Below are positions 37,590 to 48,508 of a stretch of DNA of 64,000 nt, one piece after another. The stretch covers positions 30,434,472 through 30,498,471 of the forward strand of contig NC_089276.1 of the NCBI RefSeq assembly GCF_963678975.1, written 5' to 3'. The notes beneath the pieces are model-generated. The model had not been told where the DNA came from, searched no databases, and worked only from the letters and a program-made list of their open reading frames with translations. A program made the position numbers and the translations under genes. Within the stretch, counting starts at the first letter, position 1, and each line of letters opens with the position of its first letter. The stretch is from Dysidea avara (Eukaryota; Porifera; Demospongiae; Dictyoceratida; Dysideidae).

Positions 37590-38210
37590 ATGATTACGGA
37601 AAGACTCTTTGATGTACAAGGCACTGATGTGCAGGGTGCTGGTGATCCAGGAGTAAATCTTGAACCATGCCGTCAGTTGACTGTGGTAGAAGAGAATGCC
37701 ATTCACTATGCAGCAGGATATGTTGTCCATAAACTCATGAAGAAACACAGACAAGGCTCAAGTAGTCAATCCCCAGTTATTATAGGTGCTCTGTTAAATA
37801 TGGTTGGCCACAATACTATTGAAGATACACCACAGACTACAGACTCATACTTAGACTATGTAAAGACTTGGACCATTGCTAATAACTGAGGAGCACTGCA
37901 GCACATATCAGATGATACGTACAGATTCTTTGTGGCCATAGAGATGATCACCTACAAATTGCTGAAGGTAGGTGAATCAAAAGAGAAAGTGTTGTGTGAA
38001 GTTACAGGAGATGAGAATGTGTTGTTTTTGTGGGAGCTAGCAACTGATTTGTCAGAAGACAATCTGTCAGTTACATTGTTACGAGAAACTGTACAGGAGT
38101 GGTTCACTATTAGAGGCTTTTCAGTTGCAAGTAAACTATTGGAACAGTACAAGGCTGCTACAAAAAAGAACATTAAAGGGACAAAAGGTATACATAAAGA
38201 ATTACAGTAG
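37590..38210 (+). pseudogene. orphan-family gene broken by one TGA codon
   Basis: Two frames, 37590-37889 and 37890-38210, are in the same phase and separated only by TGA at 37887-37889. Reading through gives about 205 residues. The block around the stop (WTIANN, stop, GALQHISDDTYRFF) is what I would expect to be N-N-R-G-G-L-x-H-V in relatives, so a CGA-to-TGA change is likely. Other blocks are ENAIHYAAGYVVHKLMKK and the C-terminal EWFTIRGFSVASKLLEQYK. I recall such proteins only as uncharacterised multicopy invertebrate ORFs, possibly transposon-borne. A CTATAG precedes the first ATG and could be an acceptor. The TTAA element at 38221 abuts its 3' end. Confidence 0.6.
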
Positions 38211-38220
38211 TAAAATTTAA

Positions 38221-38860
38221 GGGTGCTCTGTACAGTCCGCTTATATGGCTTCCAGTGAAATTTAATTTGTTCTATAACTTACAAATGCTTTTAGCAAATG
38301 TTCTGTACTTTTTTACTTGATATAAGCTAACACTAGTACACAGTTTAGTCCAAACCCAACTGCTAAATTTGCTTTAGAACATGAGTTACAGTTTTTCCCT
38401 TTTTACTAGAACTAGTCCTACAGTTTACGCACAAGAGCCTTGATACTTTTATGCTAAACAGCACAAACCATTGTGCATTTTTATTTTTGTCTTTTAGCTT
38501 TTCATTCATCACATATTTATCTTTCAGGTTGACACTCCCAGAAATCCTTTTCTTTACTTCCATGTTATTTATCATCTGAACTTGCTATTTAAAAATGGCA
38601 AACGCTCTTCTTTGGCAAAATTACTAAAGTAGCTTGTGTGAAAATTTTATGTCCATTGGATTAAAAATGATGGAGTAGTTCTAATTTAAGTGAGAGGGTG
38701 TAGAATAGCAAGATGCGTGCGCTTGTTGCTATGGGATACCTAATTTATGGGTACTAAAATGTGTCAACATGTCACAGACTAATTAAGTGACCATAATATT
38801 TCTTTTAGTGCAAAACAGACTATGTCTTGGGAAGCTTTGTATGAACCGTACAGAGCACCC
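38221..38860. mobile_element. 640-bp TTAA-flanked (piggyBac-type) MITE
   Basis: TTAA at 38217-38220 and 38861-38864 flank the inverted ends GGGTGCTCTGTAC and GTACAGAGCACCC. TTAA target duplication is the mark of piggyBac-superfamily insertion. No transposase is present. Confidence 0.82.
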
Positions 38861-39179
38861 TTAAACATGGAATTAAGTTTATTAAACAGTTACTACTGAA
38901 TTTATTATTACATATCACAGTAACGTGACATATACTATGATTATTGCACATAGTTCATACACGGTAGAATCATAACAAGTATATAAATTCACTGTATTTG
39001 CTTTGTGCGTCTCCGCTTTGGCAATGGTCTGGATAGTGGAGACAATGAAACTGTACTCTTCCTCTTCTTAGCTATGTTGCTACTTCCACCATAAGCCAAT
39101 GATTTTTGAACAACAAGCACTTATAAGTGTGTGACAAGCCTGTAGCGGTGATTCCTATGAAGAGTGTGACATATGGATA

Positions 39180-39439
39180 TTACTGACATTGAGTAATAGT
39201 TCTTAACGTTTCTACTTGTAAATCAATTTCATTAGCAACATCTTCTAAATCTTGAGGAATCCATGATACTTCATCTTTACTTGCTTCTGTGGCATCATCA
39301 CTTGCTTCATCCATTTCATTGTTTGCTTCTGCATCATCATCATTCCTCCCTTTCCTCAAGTTTCATTCATTTTTGTACTTCCAATACGACGTGAGCTCTT
39401 ACGTCCTCTTCCCCATCCTGTGCTATTCCCAGCTGGCAT
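39180..39439 (-). pseudogene. acidic coding-like fragment with frameshift
   Basis: On the minus strand an ATG at 39439 starts MPAGNSTGWGRGRKSSRRIG and hits a stop near 39363. From there a second frame runs to TAA at 39180-39182 with a highly acidic sequence (NDDDAEANNEMDEASDDATE then WIPQDLEDVANEIDLQ). The basic-then-acidic layout and the WIPQDLED segment look like real protein, but the frames do not join without an indel or a tiny intron. Family unknown. Weak evidence. Confidence 0.3.
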
Positions 39440-40423
39440 CTAGAATTCTGTCATATCAGTATTGCTGATAAACTTGCTGTGATGCAGCATTGTGCTTGGG
39501 CAAAGGAGGTGGTGATTTAAACACTTTATAATTATAACAGTGTAATTACCAGTAAAGGCAATGCCTGCATAGCTACCGGATCAACACAAAAATAGTAGAG
39601 AATAGTTGACTCCAGAGTGAAAAATTATCATACGGCTTTGCAAGTGATTTATATGTGCCGCGCGAATCCAAGGTGGGGCTATAGCCTGAATGAAGTCAGT
39701 ACATATTGTCAATTGGGCTTATTGGTACGCACAAAGCCGCTGCAGCAAAGATTTGGGTTTCATGACACACTTCATAATGTAAGGATTAAATGATAAAAAA
39801 TTCAAAGCTCAGGGTTCAATACACACTGAAAAAACGCGTACATAAATATAAGTGTGTCGAGCTTAAAAAACGGGGTTTAAATGTTAAAACCTAATTCGTG
39901 ACACACAACTCAATACAGAAACACCATTTTACATAGCAGTAGCACGGTACTATGAATAGTTTGGCTGAAAACGCATGCACAACGTATACTGACCAAAAAG
40001 TAAACTCAGTAACCAACCTGTCAACTGTGGTTTCTGGTAGCGCATAATTCACTGAATGGCTTCTAATAATAAACTGCAACACTTATAAGAGTTCACCACT
40101 GTTAACACGCTCCTACCACCTGTCGCATTTTTAGACACGCGAAACTAGGATGGAACCACAGGCCTTCTATTGTATCCATGGCTTCCATGCGCGGTTTCAT
40201 ATCCAGGGGGAGTGTATTATCTATGTATAGACATAGATGCTGCATATATGAGACACCAAAATGCAACCACATGTTATTCCGGAAGGAAATAGTTGTTGAC
40301 CTCCAAATTTTTGGTGCGTGTAGTGTATCTACCCTAATATCTTTGGGTGATATTTTATCATAATAATTATTGTTTAGAGCAGCAAAGTAGACAGTAGAGC
40401 ATGGCATGGTCAATTACCCAAGT
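39440..40423. other. spacer with no recognised gene
   Basis: I see no gene or clear repeat boundary. Only short chance frames occur on both strands around 39890-40410, and composition is ordinary for the region. Confidence 0.4.
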
Positions 40424-41077
40424 ATGGGACTTTGGATGGGTTATGAGACACCTGCATTCAACACTTCGTAAAAAAAATTAAATCACCCAAAGCATTGAAA
40501 CTTGGGATGTAGTTACAGTCACTATTGCTCTATTTATTGGTGTAGTAAATTTTTCAAAATCATGGTATACCAGCAAGAAATGCTGAATAAACAAAATCCA
40601 GTCAATTAACCAATTATGGGACACTTGCAGCAATTATGAGACACTTGACTTTAAAAACGTTTTACTGCATCAATTCATGAGTGCAACTCACTTATGATGT
40701 TGAACATCGGAAAAGTTTTAAGCCACGCCCCCTTTATTCTGCAAGCTATGCTACTAACAGAGGTTAGTGAGGTGAATTTTAACTAACCAAACAGGTAAAA
40801 TTTTGGCGTTTCTCACATCTGAAGGTTCTTAGAGTACTCATTCTAGCAGAAAATGGAGCTAGCTAGTATTAGTATACATAGTAGTGCGAAAATGTGCAGC
40901 GTTCAGAATTTACCTGATTGCAGTTAGGCTAAATTTTGCGATAAATCATATGTACTGCAAAACCAGGCAACTTAATTTAGCCCATATTAACATGGTATGT
41001 TTACTTCATCATGGAGGATAATTGATGCAAAAATCGTGGTGATTCATCAAGGTGTCCCATAACCCCTGCTGTCCCAT
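40424..41077. mobile_element. 654-bp element with ATGGGAC..GGTTATGGGACACCT ends
   Basis: The left end carries ATGGGAC and GGGTTATGAGACACCT (40438-40453); the right end in reverse complement carries ATGGGACA and GGTTATGGGACACCTTGAT (41049-41067). Two TIR blocks at matched spacing support an eroded DNA transposon. No coding. Confidence 0.6.
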
Positions 41078-41478
41078 AATACCAGCACGTACTCTGTAGG
41101 GTATATACTATCTATGCGCAAACAAATCGAAGATGGCTTTGAATTTGCAATTTGGGAGTGGCTCAGGCTGGTAAGTTCGAATCAAGCGTGTTGCAGACTT
41201 TATCATTGCGATTTCCTGGTAGACTCACGAACTCAAGGTCAAGCTCGCCCTTCCATGAGGGATTTGAGCCGACACGTGATACGTTTAGTGGCTACGCAGT
41301 GGTACAACCTTGGACTTAGTCTGGCAGTGCCCGAAAAAAAGCGAAGGAATAATTGATGGCCAGACTGCCTTTTCTCTAAAAGCGAAGGGGTGGACGCTGC
41401 CAGACTACCTTGGATTGGAGTTACTGAGTGTAGGGCATGAAAAATTGTTAGAAAACATTTTTTTTGATTTTTAACAGT

Positions 41479-41818
41479 AGTCTCACGTGGCCAGACTGCT
41501 TTTTCTCCCACGGCGCTTATTGATTGGAAATTATTAGCGCCTGCTCGAAGAAGGGTCTGCCCCCCTGGGGTCTGGTCCAGTTTGCATCAGCAAGTCCTTC
41601 TCTCAGCTAGCATGGGTCAACGATTCAGCATACGTCATAAGCACCCTTGTTTGAAGCCTGCTTATGCCGACATACTTCACAAAGCTATCATTGATGTGCG
41701 AGATGTTGATAAAGGTGCTGAGAATGACTTGCTGGACCAGACCCTTTTTTGAGCAGGTGCTTTTAATTTCCAATTGATAAGCGCCATGGAAGAAAAAGCG
41801 GTCTGGCCATGTGAGACT
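41479..41818. mobile_element. 340-bp fold-back MITE nested in a LINE
   Basis: Arms of about 85 bp begin AGTCTCACGTGGCCAGAC and, inverted from the right, AGTCTCACATGGCCAGAC, and continue through GGCGCTTAT..ATTGGAAATT. Related AAGCGGTCTG/AGTCTC blocks occur at 45300-45340 and 45585-45600. It abuts the 3' limit of the LINE fragment and seems to have truncated it. Confidence 0.78.
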
Positions 41819-41822
41819 GGTT

Positions 41823-43002
41823 AGGGGCACCCCACAGAGTGTGGTGTAAATAATTCAAACATTTGGTAGCCTTAGCAGCAATAATTTTACAATATTTAGA
41901 CCAACATAAATTAGTAGTAATATGAAGCCCCAAATAGCATATTGAGGTGGACCACCGAAGTGGAATATCATTCACAGAGTAAGTAGTAGTAATTGGAGAA
42001 CGCTTGTTTGAGATGCACAGAGCCTCACATTTAGGTAGACCAAGGCGAAGTTGCCAGTGTTCTGACCAGAAAAAGACATTATTCAAATCCTCTTGCAGTA
42101 GATTGCAGCCACTACTGGACTTAATCTCTTTATACAGTGCTACATCATCAGCAAAAACATTAAACTCAGAGTGAGATATGACTTCATGCAAATCATTGAT
42201 GTACAAGAGGAACAGTAGCGGTCCAAGAACTGAACCTTGGGGCACCCCCGAGAGAACTGGTAGAGTAGCAGCCATTCACCACCACCCGTTGATGACGATT
42301 GGTCAGAAAACCCCTCAACCAATTCAGAAGTGACCCTGTAATCCCTATTACATTGAGTTTAATAAGCAGACGTTCATGAGGGACAGAGTGAAAGGCCTTT
42401 GCATAATCAAGGAATATACAGTGGGTAGTACTCTGACGTTCAAGACAAAGGGCCCAGCTATGAATCACAGACAACAATAAGGAAATGGTAGAATGGTTTG
42501 GGCGAAAACCATGTTGAGATTTACTAAGTCTACAGTGATTGGAAAGGGCAGATCCAATTTGACAACGAATAATTCTCTCCATCACCTTAACAATAATAGA
42601 TGTGAGACTAATAGGTCTGTAGTTACTAGAAAGATGTGGATCACCCTTCTTAAATACAGGAACAACATTAGCAGTGACCCAATCCTGTGGCAGTTTTCCA
42701 GTTAACATTGACCGATTAAACAGTTTAGACAAAGGTACACAAATGTAAGCAGCTGCCTTCTTTAATAATAATGGAGGAATAAGGTCAGGACCACAAGCCT
42801 TAGAGACATCAAGGTTAATTAATTCCTGAAAAACATCATCTGATGTAAAATTGATGGAATCAATAACTGAATACTGGGCAGCAGTAAAAGATTGTACAGA
42901 GCTCAGATCTGACAGCCTTTCGGCTGTAAACACAGATTGGAAATACTGGTTAAATACAGTGGTCTTAGCATCATCATCCACAATTAAACTGAGCATTATT
43001 AT
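41823..43002 (-). mobile_element. non-LTR retrotransposon reverse transcriptase, frameshifted
   Basis: Two minus-strand frames (42193-42996 and 41763-42275) make up most of a LINE RT domain. The first has fingers and palm blocks: VPVFKKGDPHLSSNYRPISL, HGFRPNHST and the catalytic-block D in CIFLDYAKAFHSVPHERLL. The second has the SGVPQGSVLGPLLFLLYIND block and the FADD catalytic box at FNVFADDVALY. A small indel near 42255-42275 shifts the frame between them, so it cannot make RT. The endonuclease half is missing; the fragment starts beside a kelch pseudogene and ends at the nested MITE. Jockey/CR1-like by motif style. Confidence 0.88.
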
Positions 43003-43328
43003 TTCATCATTTGTAGAAACATCTGCTCCCCCAGCAACAATAACATATTCCAGATGAGTATAGCTACTCCAGGCCTGAGCCTAGCAGAAAGTAGGTCAGG
43101 ATAATACGATATCCAGGTCTGACTTGTTTCATAAAATGTAGATATTTTATTGGTTATTTTATTAGTAGAAAATAGACGTCCTCCAATTGCTGTCACCACC
43201 AGTAACATAAATCCTATTGTGTTGTACTGCTGCATAAGCATTGTACAATGGAGTAGGAAGATTGGACAATTGCTTCCACTTAATGTAGTACTTTCCACTT
43301 TTAAGTGCAGGGATTAATGATGATGCTT
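43003..43328 (-). pseudogene. kelch-repeat pseudogene fragment
   Basis: Region 43003-43195 is a close copy of 63745-63935 in the kelch gene at the right edge, sharing TCTGCTCCCCCAGCAACAAT and AGAAAGTAGGTCAGGATAAT. It has a two-base insertion at about 43060 (GAGTATAGC for GAGTAGC) that breaks the frame. Upstream (43195-43328) a different frame reads IKWKQLSNLPTPLYNAYAAV and IYVTGG, another kelch blade. It starts at a preserved acceptor TTTCAG|G. The segment that should join the two blades is deleted near 43187-43195. Dead remnant of a kelch paralogue. Confidence 0.8.
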
Positions 43329-43487
43329 CCTGAAATTAAAACAATTATAGGGTAGTAACAGTCTCTAATTCTGTATGTAGTGATGAAGTGCCATAATAGT
43401 GTACAGTATATTAGACTGTCAAAAGCTGCCTAAACTCAATGCACAGCTGTGTGGATGTGAGCAGCAAAGTTCCATTTGTATATATAC

Positions 43488-43697
43488 CAAAACAACCAAG
43501 CTGTGAAAAAGGGTGCGGCCCTCCAAAAGAGCCAGGGTAAAAGTTATGAAATCGCCAAGAAATAGCTGCAATGATACTAATATTAATCATTTTTATGATG
43601 ACAGTGTAATGATCTTGGCTGCCAGGTTGATTTCATTATTTTTCACCCTGGCCTTTTTGGAGGACCGCACACTTTTTCATAGCTTGGCTGTTTTGGC
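43488..43697. mobile_element. fold-back MITE, CCAAGCTGT..GGTGCGGCC family, copy 1
   Basis: Arms AACCAAGCTGTGAAAAAGGG..GCGGCCCTCC and the inverted right arm agree over about 55 bp with several differences. The same family as 48066-48295, which is far better preserved. Sequence beyond the right arm (AGATAACTTCTTTATA, GGCCTATGGCTAACTTTG) is also shared with 48290-48350, so the mobile unit may be longer. Confidence 0.75.
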
Positions 43698-43855
43698 ATA
43701 GATAACTTCTTTATATAATTGCAAGCCCAAAAGTTAGCCATGGTCGGCCTATGGCTAACTTTGATGCTTCCTTTTAATTTCATTTTCATACTACAGGAAT
43801 TGTTGAACACTGCTATTTGCACGAATTTATTGTAAATAATAAAGTGATTACCATT

Positions 43856-45028
43856 TATTTTTAAAATTTCGTGCTCCACACAAAGGACCGGATGAAACTT
43901 GCTACTTAGCCAAATCGTATCCAGAGTTGTTGTAGTTGAAAAGTACGCACAGAAATAAGTAAATGATTTGCTGGGTGCCCAGCACAGGGTTGCTTTCTTT
44001 GAAAAAAACAGACAAAGAGATAAGAAGTTTCGAATTCAAACTGCCCTACTACCCAGGACAAGAGAAGCCAACTCTTCCTCATAGTGTTTTGATACGGTTG
44101 GGTGCATAGTCTGTCTATGCTGTTAGTTTGGGAAAGATCTGAGACTTCTCACCATCTGGGTGACGAGCGTCAAAGTTTTCTGCAGCATCAAAGAATTGTG
44201 TCGAGCTTTCTAGCCATTTCCAGCACTTCTGCAGCCACAACAATCATCAATTATAACTAAAACTATGGCAAAAGATGTCCCTGAACATTTAGTAGCAGCG
44301 GTTGTCAATTATTATTTCATCCACGGCTTCCACGCCTCGCTCTAAGCTATGCATCAAGGGAGGCAGCAAAATCATCCAAATTTGAATTCACCTCTCACGT
44401 GCACACTCCACAGCAGCTTCAAATCTTCACTAGATCACCCTGCATCACCATTATGCTACAAAACACCCAAAACAAACTGAAAAAAGCACAAAATCTTTCA
44501 TTTTAGATTCAAGCTGGGTGGAGCTCCTGGTGAGCTGCTGGTATACCGCATCATATTAAATCACAGAAACGCCAACTACTACTACTACCAAACGTTTTGA
44601 TCCATCATTTATCATCATTCTAAACAAAATTAAGCGACCAGTGTGGCATCAGAAATACTAGAAAGCACTTTGGTACCATTGAGAGAATCCCTTGAAATGA
44701 TGCACGAAAATTTTGATGTTCTTCACCCAGATGGTGAGAAGTCTCAGATCTTTTCCAGACTAACAGCATAGACAGACTATGCATCCAACCTTATCACATC
44801 ACTATGAGGAAGAGTTGGCTTTTCTTGTCTTGGCTGGTAGGGCAGTTTGAATTCAAAAATTTGTGTTTCGTTTTCTGCTTTTTGAGAGAAAGCAACCATG
44901 TACCGGGAACCCAGTGAATCATTGGCTTATTACTGTGCATACTTTTTAACTACATTAACTCTAGATAATATCTAGCTAAGCAGCAAGTTCTATCCTGTTC
45001 TTTGTGTGGAGCACGAAATTTTAAAAAT
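43856..45028. mobile_element. 1.17-kb element with ~310-bp terminal inverted repeats
   Basis: The left arm (43856-44170) begins TTTTAAAATTTCGTGCTCCA, and the right arm (about 44700-45028) is its inverted partner through CACAAAG, GAATTCAAACTGCCCTAC, AGAGTTGGCTTTTCTTGTC-like and CACCATCTGGGTGA blocks. The 530-bp centre has no convincing frame. Long-TIR non-autonomous element of unknown superfamily. Confidence 0.8.
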
Positions 45029-46720
45029 AATATTTGAATCTCATGAAATACTAATATCGATATTTCTGTGAAGACAACAATCGTGCCTCCGGTTTCATGG
45101 TGGATCTAGCAATGGGATACCACAATGAACATCCCACAATGGTAGGGAGATCAATTTGTAAACGATGATTTTTCAGAATGTGGACCCTACCTTATATATA
45201 AAATGTTACCTCGAATGTTACTCAAGTAGTAAGAAGAATACGTAATAAAGATGAAGAAGAAACCAAAGCTGAACCCGACCCTAACCTAACACTACCCTAG
45301 TCTCGTAAGAAAAAAAGCGGTCTGGGCACGAGACTAATACTACCCCTAAAATTTAACGCTCGGGGCAACTACTAGACGCGAAAATAAAAACCTTTCGGTT
45401 CAGTAACCACTTCTCTTGCCACTTCCTAAAGTTTAAGCGAATGGCCATCAGGCATGGGGCCATAAACACTGCATAACGTCACCACGTACGTGAAGTGTCA
45501 AGACACGACTGTTGTGGGATTCGAATCGGAACACCGAGTCCCTTTCTTCTCCCTCCCCAATGACAAAGAGATAAGAAAGCGGTCTCAGACTAATCTATAG
45601 CGCCCGGCTTGCATGTAGTGTTACACTTACAGCCCAAAATTGCCTCCAGCCTCAAGATCCATCAAAATGACTCGCTGATCATTTCCTGGGGGAGCATACT
45701 TCCTGGACTAGCACCACTTTCACTTTTACTCTGACGTCCCTAAATATAGCTACCCCCATCATAGATCATGCCCCGCCTTTCATTACGTTTCCTTTATCCG
45801 GTACTCGGCTCCCACGGTAGCTACCACCGAGTCAGCTGCACTGACCCTTCAAATAGTGTCACAGTACGTTATAGTGTCAGTAAATCGTACCTGTGAAAGT
45901 CTCTCCATCTGACATCTAAAAATCTGATTGCTCAAGGCACCAGCGCACTGACTTTTAGATAATTAGATAATTTTAGACTTACAAACACAGAAATAAACGG
46001 AGATACTATGCGGATTTGTGCCACGTGATTTCACAGTGGCAGACCGCCACTTACTGCACCCAACAGACGTGGATGGTACAAGACTTCAGTTACTCAGCTT
46101 GGATGGCAGTGGTGATAGCGGACTGAAGACGATGCCTCGCAGTGACATGGCATGGCACTGTACTGTAGCGTTGTTGTCCATGCTTTTCGTGTAGCAAGTG
46201 CTATATAGCTATGTTATGCCGTGTCTGATCCATCCCTGAACTAATCGGTGTTTAATATGAAAGTCTTAATATTTGTGTTTTTCCTGTAGCTCTGTTTAAT
46301 TTCACAGACCAGGCTGAGTAGTGTGATGCTTGCTTTCCTTTGTACAAGGGGGTGACACACAGGTACTCACTGTAAACAGAAGACTGTATATATTGAAGTA
46401 CAACACGCCGATTGGCATGTTGATAAGTGTTAATGAAGTCGGTACACAATGCCGGGTACAGTACGTAGTATATAATATCTATGATACGGCACTTTACTAA
46501 CATGGGTAAAGTAGTTGGTGTGGATGATCAGAATGTAGATAATATATAATAATTGACTTAAGTCAATGTTAATAGTACTTATGACTTCTCACCAGTTATT
46601 GTAAATGTTTCCTGTAAAACAGGCATTTTAGTAATACGAAGGATTTACCCAAGGATTTAACTTTGATGTTTTAGTAGGCAGTAAAGGATATGCTAGAACA
46701 CCTCTCAATAGAGTGAATTA
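45029..46720. other. spacer with part of an inverted duplication
   Basis: No intact gene. It holds AAGCGGTCTG/AGTCTC repeat fragments (45295-45600), a segment whose reverse complement matches 61855-61935 (45965-46045), an exon-like block (46253-46365) matching 61140-61262 in inverse sense, and a block at 46505-46600 matching 61022-61105 in the same sense. Between 45240 and 45295 a stretch resembles, inverted, 56898-56960, including CCCTAA-type motifs. Confidence 0.5.
46253..46365 (-). pseudogene. exon-like fragment, copy 1 (YKGKQASHYSAWSVKLNRAT)
   Basis: The minus strand reads KGKQASHYSAWSVKLNRATG followed by KTQI, and the same peptide is readable at 61159-61230 on the plus strand. Conservation of the frame in both copies suggests they derive from a coding exon. 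Family unrecognised. Here the frame ends at a stop soon after, and no flanking exons are seen. Confidence 0.4.
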
Positions 46721-47017
46721 CAGGGGCGTAGGCAGGATTTCCAAAAGGGGGGTTCTGCCCTAAGTATAGAATCTCCACAGCGGGTGTCTGGGGCCGTGTA
46801 CACGTGTACACTTGTAAACATGTGTATTCTTATAAATTCATTCGCAATAGCGAGTAGAGGTACTTAAATTCCTCTGCCTGAAGACCTGTAGCTACCCATT
46901 TCAGTGGATTTGTGTAAGTTAATTCAGTTCTAGTTAACCAGTATCACGATTTAAAAAACTTAACTCTGAAAAGGGGGTTCGTCCGAACCCTTTGAACCCC
47001 CCCTGGCTACGCCCCTG
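46721..47017. mobile_element. 297-bp hAT-like MITE (CAGGGGCGTAG)
   Basis: The ends CAGGGGCGTAGGCAGG and, inverted, CAGGGGCGTAGCCAGG are a widespread hAT-type terminus. AATTA borders both sides, so part of a target duplication may survive. The inner segments AAAGGGGGGTTC and GAACCCCCCC also pair. Confidence 0.85.
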
Positions 47018-48065
47018 AATTACCAGAAAAATGCTTGAAATACAGCATGAACATAATGATTGTGAAAGTGATTTTACAAGCCCCAAACTTGCCACCATAT
47101 TACATTGAGTAACAACTCAGAAAACCACACTACAATCATCATGCCAATGTTAAACCGTCCGTCTGTATCCACTCAACTAACAGTGGTAGTAAGTGGCATT
47201 TAACAAGACCTGAGAGCCCCAAACACTTTCTAAGCAACATGGAGCACATGCGAAGCGGATACCACTGTTGTACCACCCAGTTTGTGCCAATTTATCAGCT
47301 TAAATACTTAGCCGATCAGGATTTGTCCTCTATAGCCATTGAAACTGTAGATGGTAGCATATATGGTGCTGTAGAGCCAGATACTATGCTGCCTAGTACA
47401 ACACTTGCACAGTAGACTACCCAAAGGAAAGGTGTTAACAAGTACAACGCAGATTGTTTCTTCGAAAACTGGTGGTACGCAATCCCAGGTATGTAGTATA
47501 TAATATCTATGGCCCTACATATTCCCTCATCAGTTGTGATCCACACTGTTTATTCCCACTACAAGTACAAATAAGTACTAAATATACAATACCAAATGAT
47601 GAAAATATCAAGCTGTGCATCTACAAGTTTTAATCACTAGTGAATTGGTCGTATAATGATTGGTGTGTTCAACACTTTCATAACTATTCATTTAGTGTTT
47701 TTAAATTTAAAAAAAGCTGACAATTACTTATTTAAAATTTACCTGTTCTAGATACTGCCAATATTAACTGGTGATTTAGAGGAAGTTTGCAACATAAGTC
47801 AATCTTATGTAATGGGTTTAGTTACCACTTCAGCATCAACTGTATTGCATAGTAAAGAACTGGGTTTTAAATCAATCATGGTTAGTTCGTGTTGCTGCTT
47901 AATAGGGAGTGGACCAATGCCCCCTCTGCAATGATGGCATATCCAAATTAGCAAGATGTTTGACAGTGTGCTGTGGGATAGTTTCCCCACAAGTGCTGCA
48001 TACCGGCACCAATGCAAGTGATAGGTCTGCCAGATTATTTGAATTAATTTATGCTACAATTTATA
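47018..48065. other. spacer; short exon-like frame at 47316-47546
   Basis: A minus-strand frame (47316-47546) reads IDIIYYIPGIAYHQF followed by a hydrophobic LYLLTPFLWVVYCASVVLGS stretch. A related ATAGATATTATATACTAC block occurs at 46465-46480. It may be a decayed membrane-protein exon repeated locally; support is weak. Nothing else is recognised. Confidence 0.25.
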
Positions 48066-48295
48066 ATCTAATCAAAAACAGCCAAGCTGTAAAAAAAGGT
48101 GCGGCCCCCATAAAGGCCATGGTGAAAAAAGATGTGAAATCCAAGGTGGCGGCCAAGAAATGGCTGTGATGGTAGGTTAATGGTTAAATTTTAATAACGA
48201 CAATTCAGGTGAATTTGGTGTCTGCACATCTTTTTTCACCATGGCCTTTATGGGGGCCGCACCTTTTTTTACAGCTTGGCTGTTTTTGATTAGAT
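48066..48295. mobile_element. 230-bp hairpin element with perfect 71-bp arms
   Basis: ATCTAATCAAAAACAGCCAA through AAAGATGTG (48066-48136) is repeated without a mismatch as its reverse complement at 48225-48295. The loop is about 88 bp. It is the same family as 43488-43697. Perfect arms imply recent insertion or ongoing correction between arms. It lies 210 bp from the start of the satellite array. Confidence 0.85.
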
Positions 48296-48508
48296 ATCAC
48301 TTCTTTTTGTATTTGTATACTGTAAAGCCGGCCTATGGCTGACTTTGGGGCTTCTGTAACCCATGTGTTTTTTTCTTTACCACAGGAAGAAGAAAAGAAC
48401 TTAAAGAAGATTTTTCATACTTCAATTATTTTTGATTTTATTAGTAATTATACAAATTATATACATATATTTATTACATGCCCATTATTCCCCACAGGAT
48501 ATTTTTTT

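Noticed and set aside
41114-41511. Opposed short frames before the nested MITE
   Set aside because: Overlapping on opposite strands and containing repeated CCAGACTGCC fragments; repeat-derived rather than a gene.
47909-48169. 86-codon plus-strand frame ending in a basic stretch
   Set aside because: Its second half is the arm of the perfect hairpin element, so the basic peptide is a by-product.
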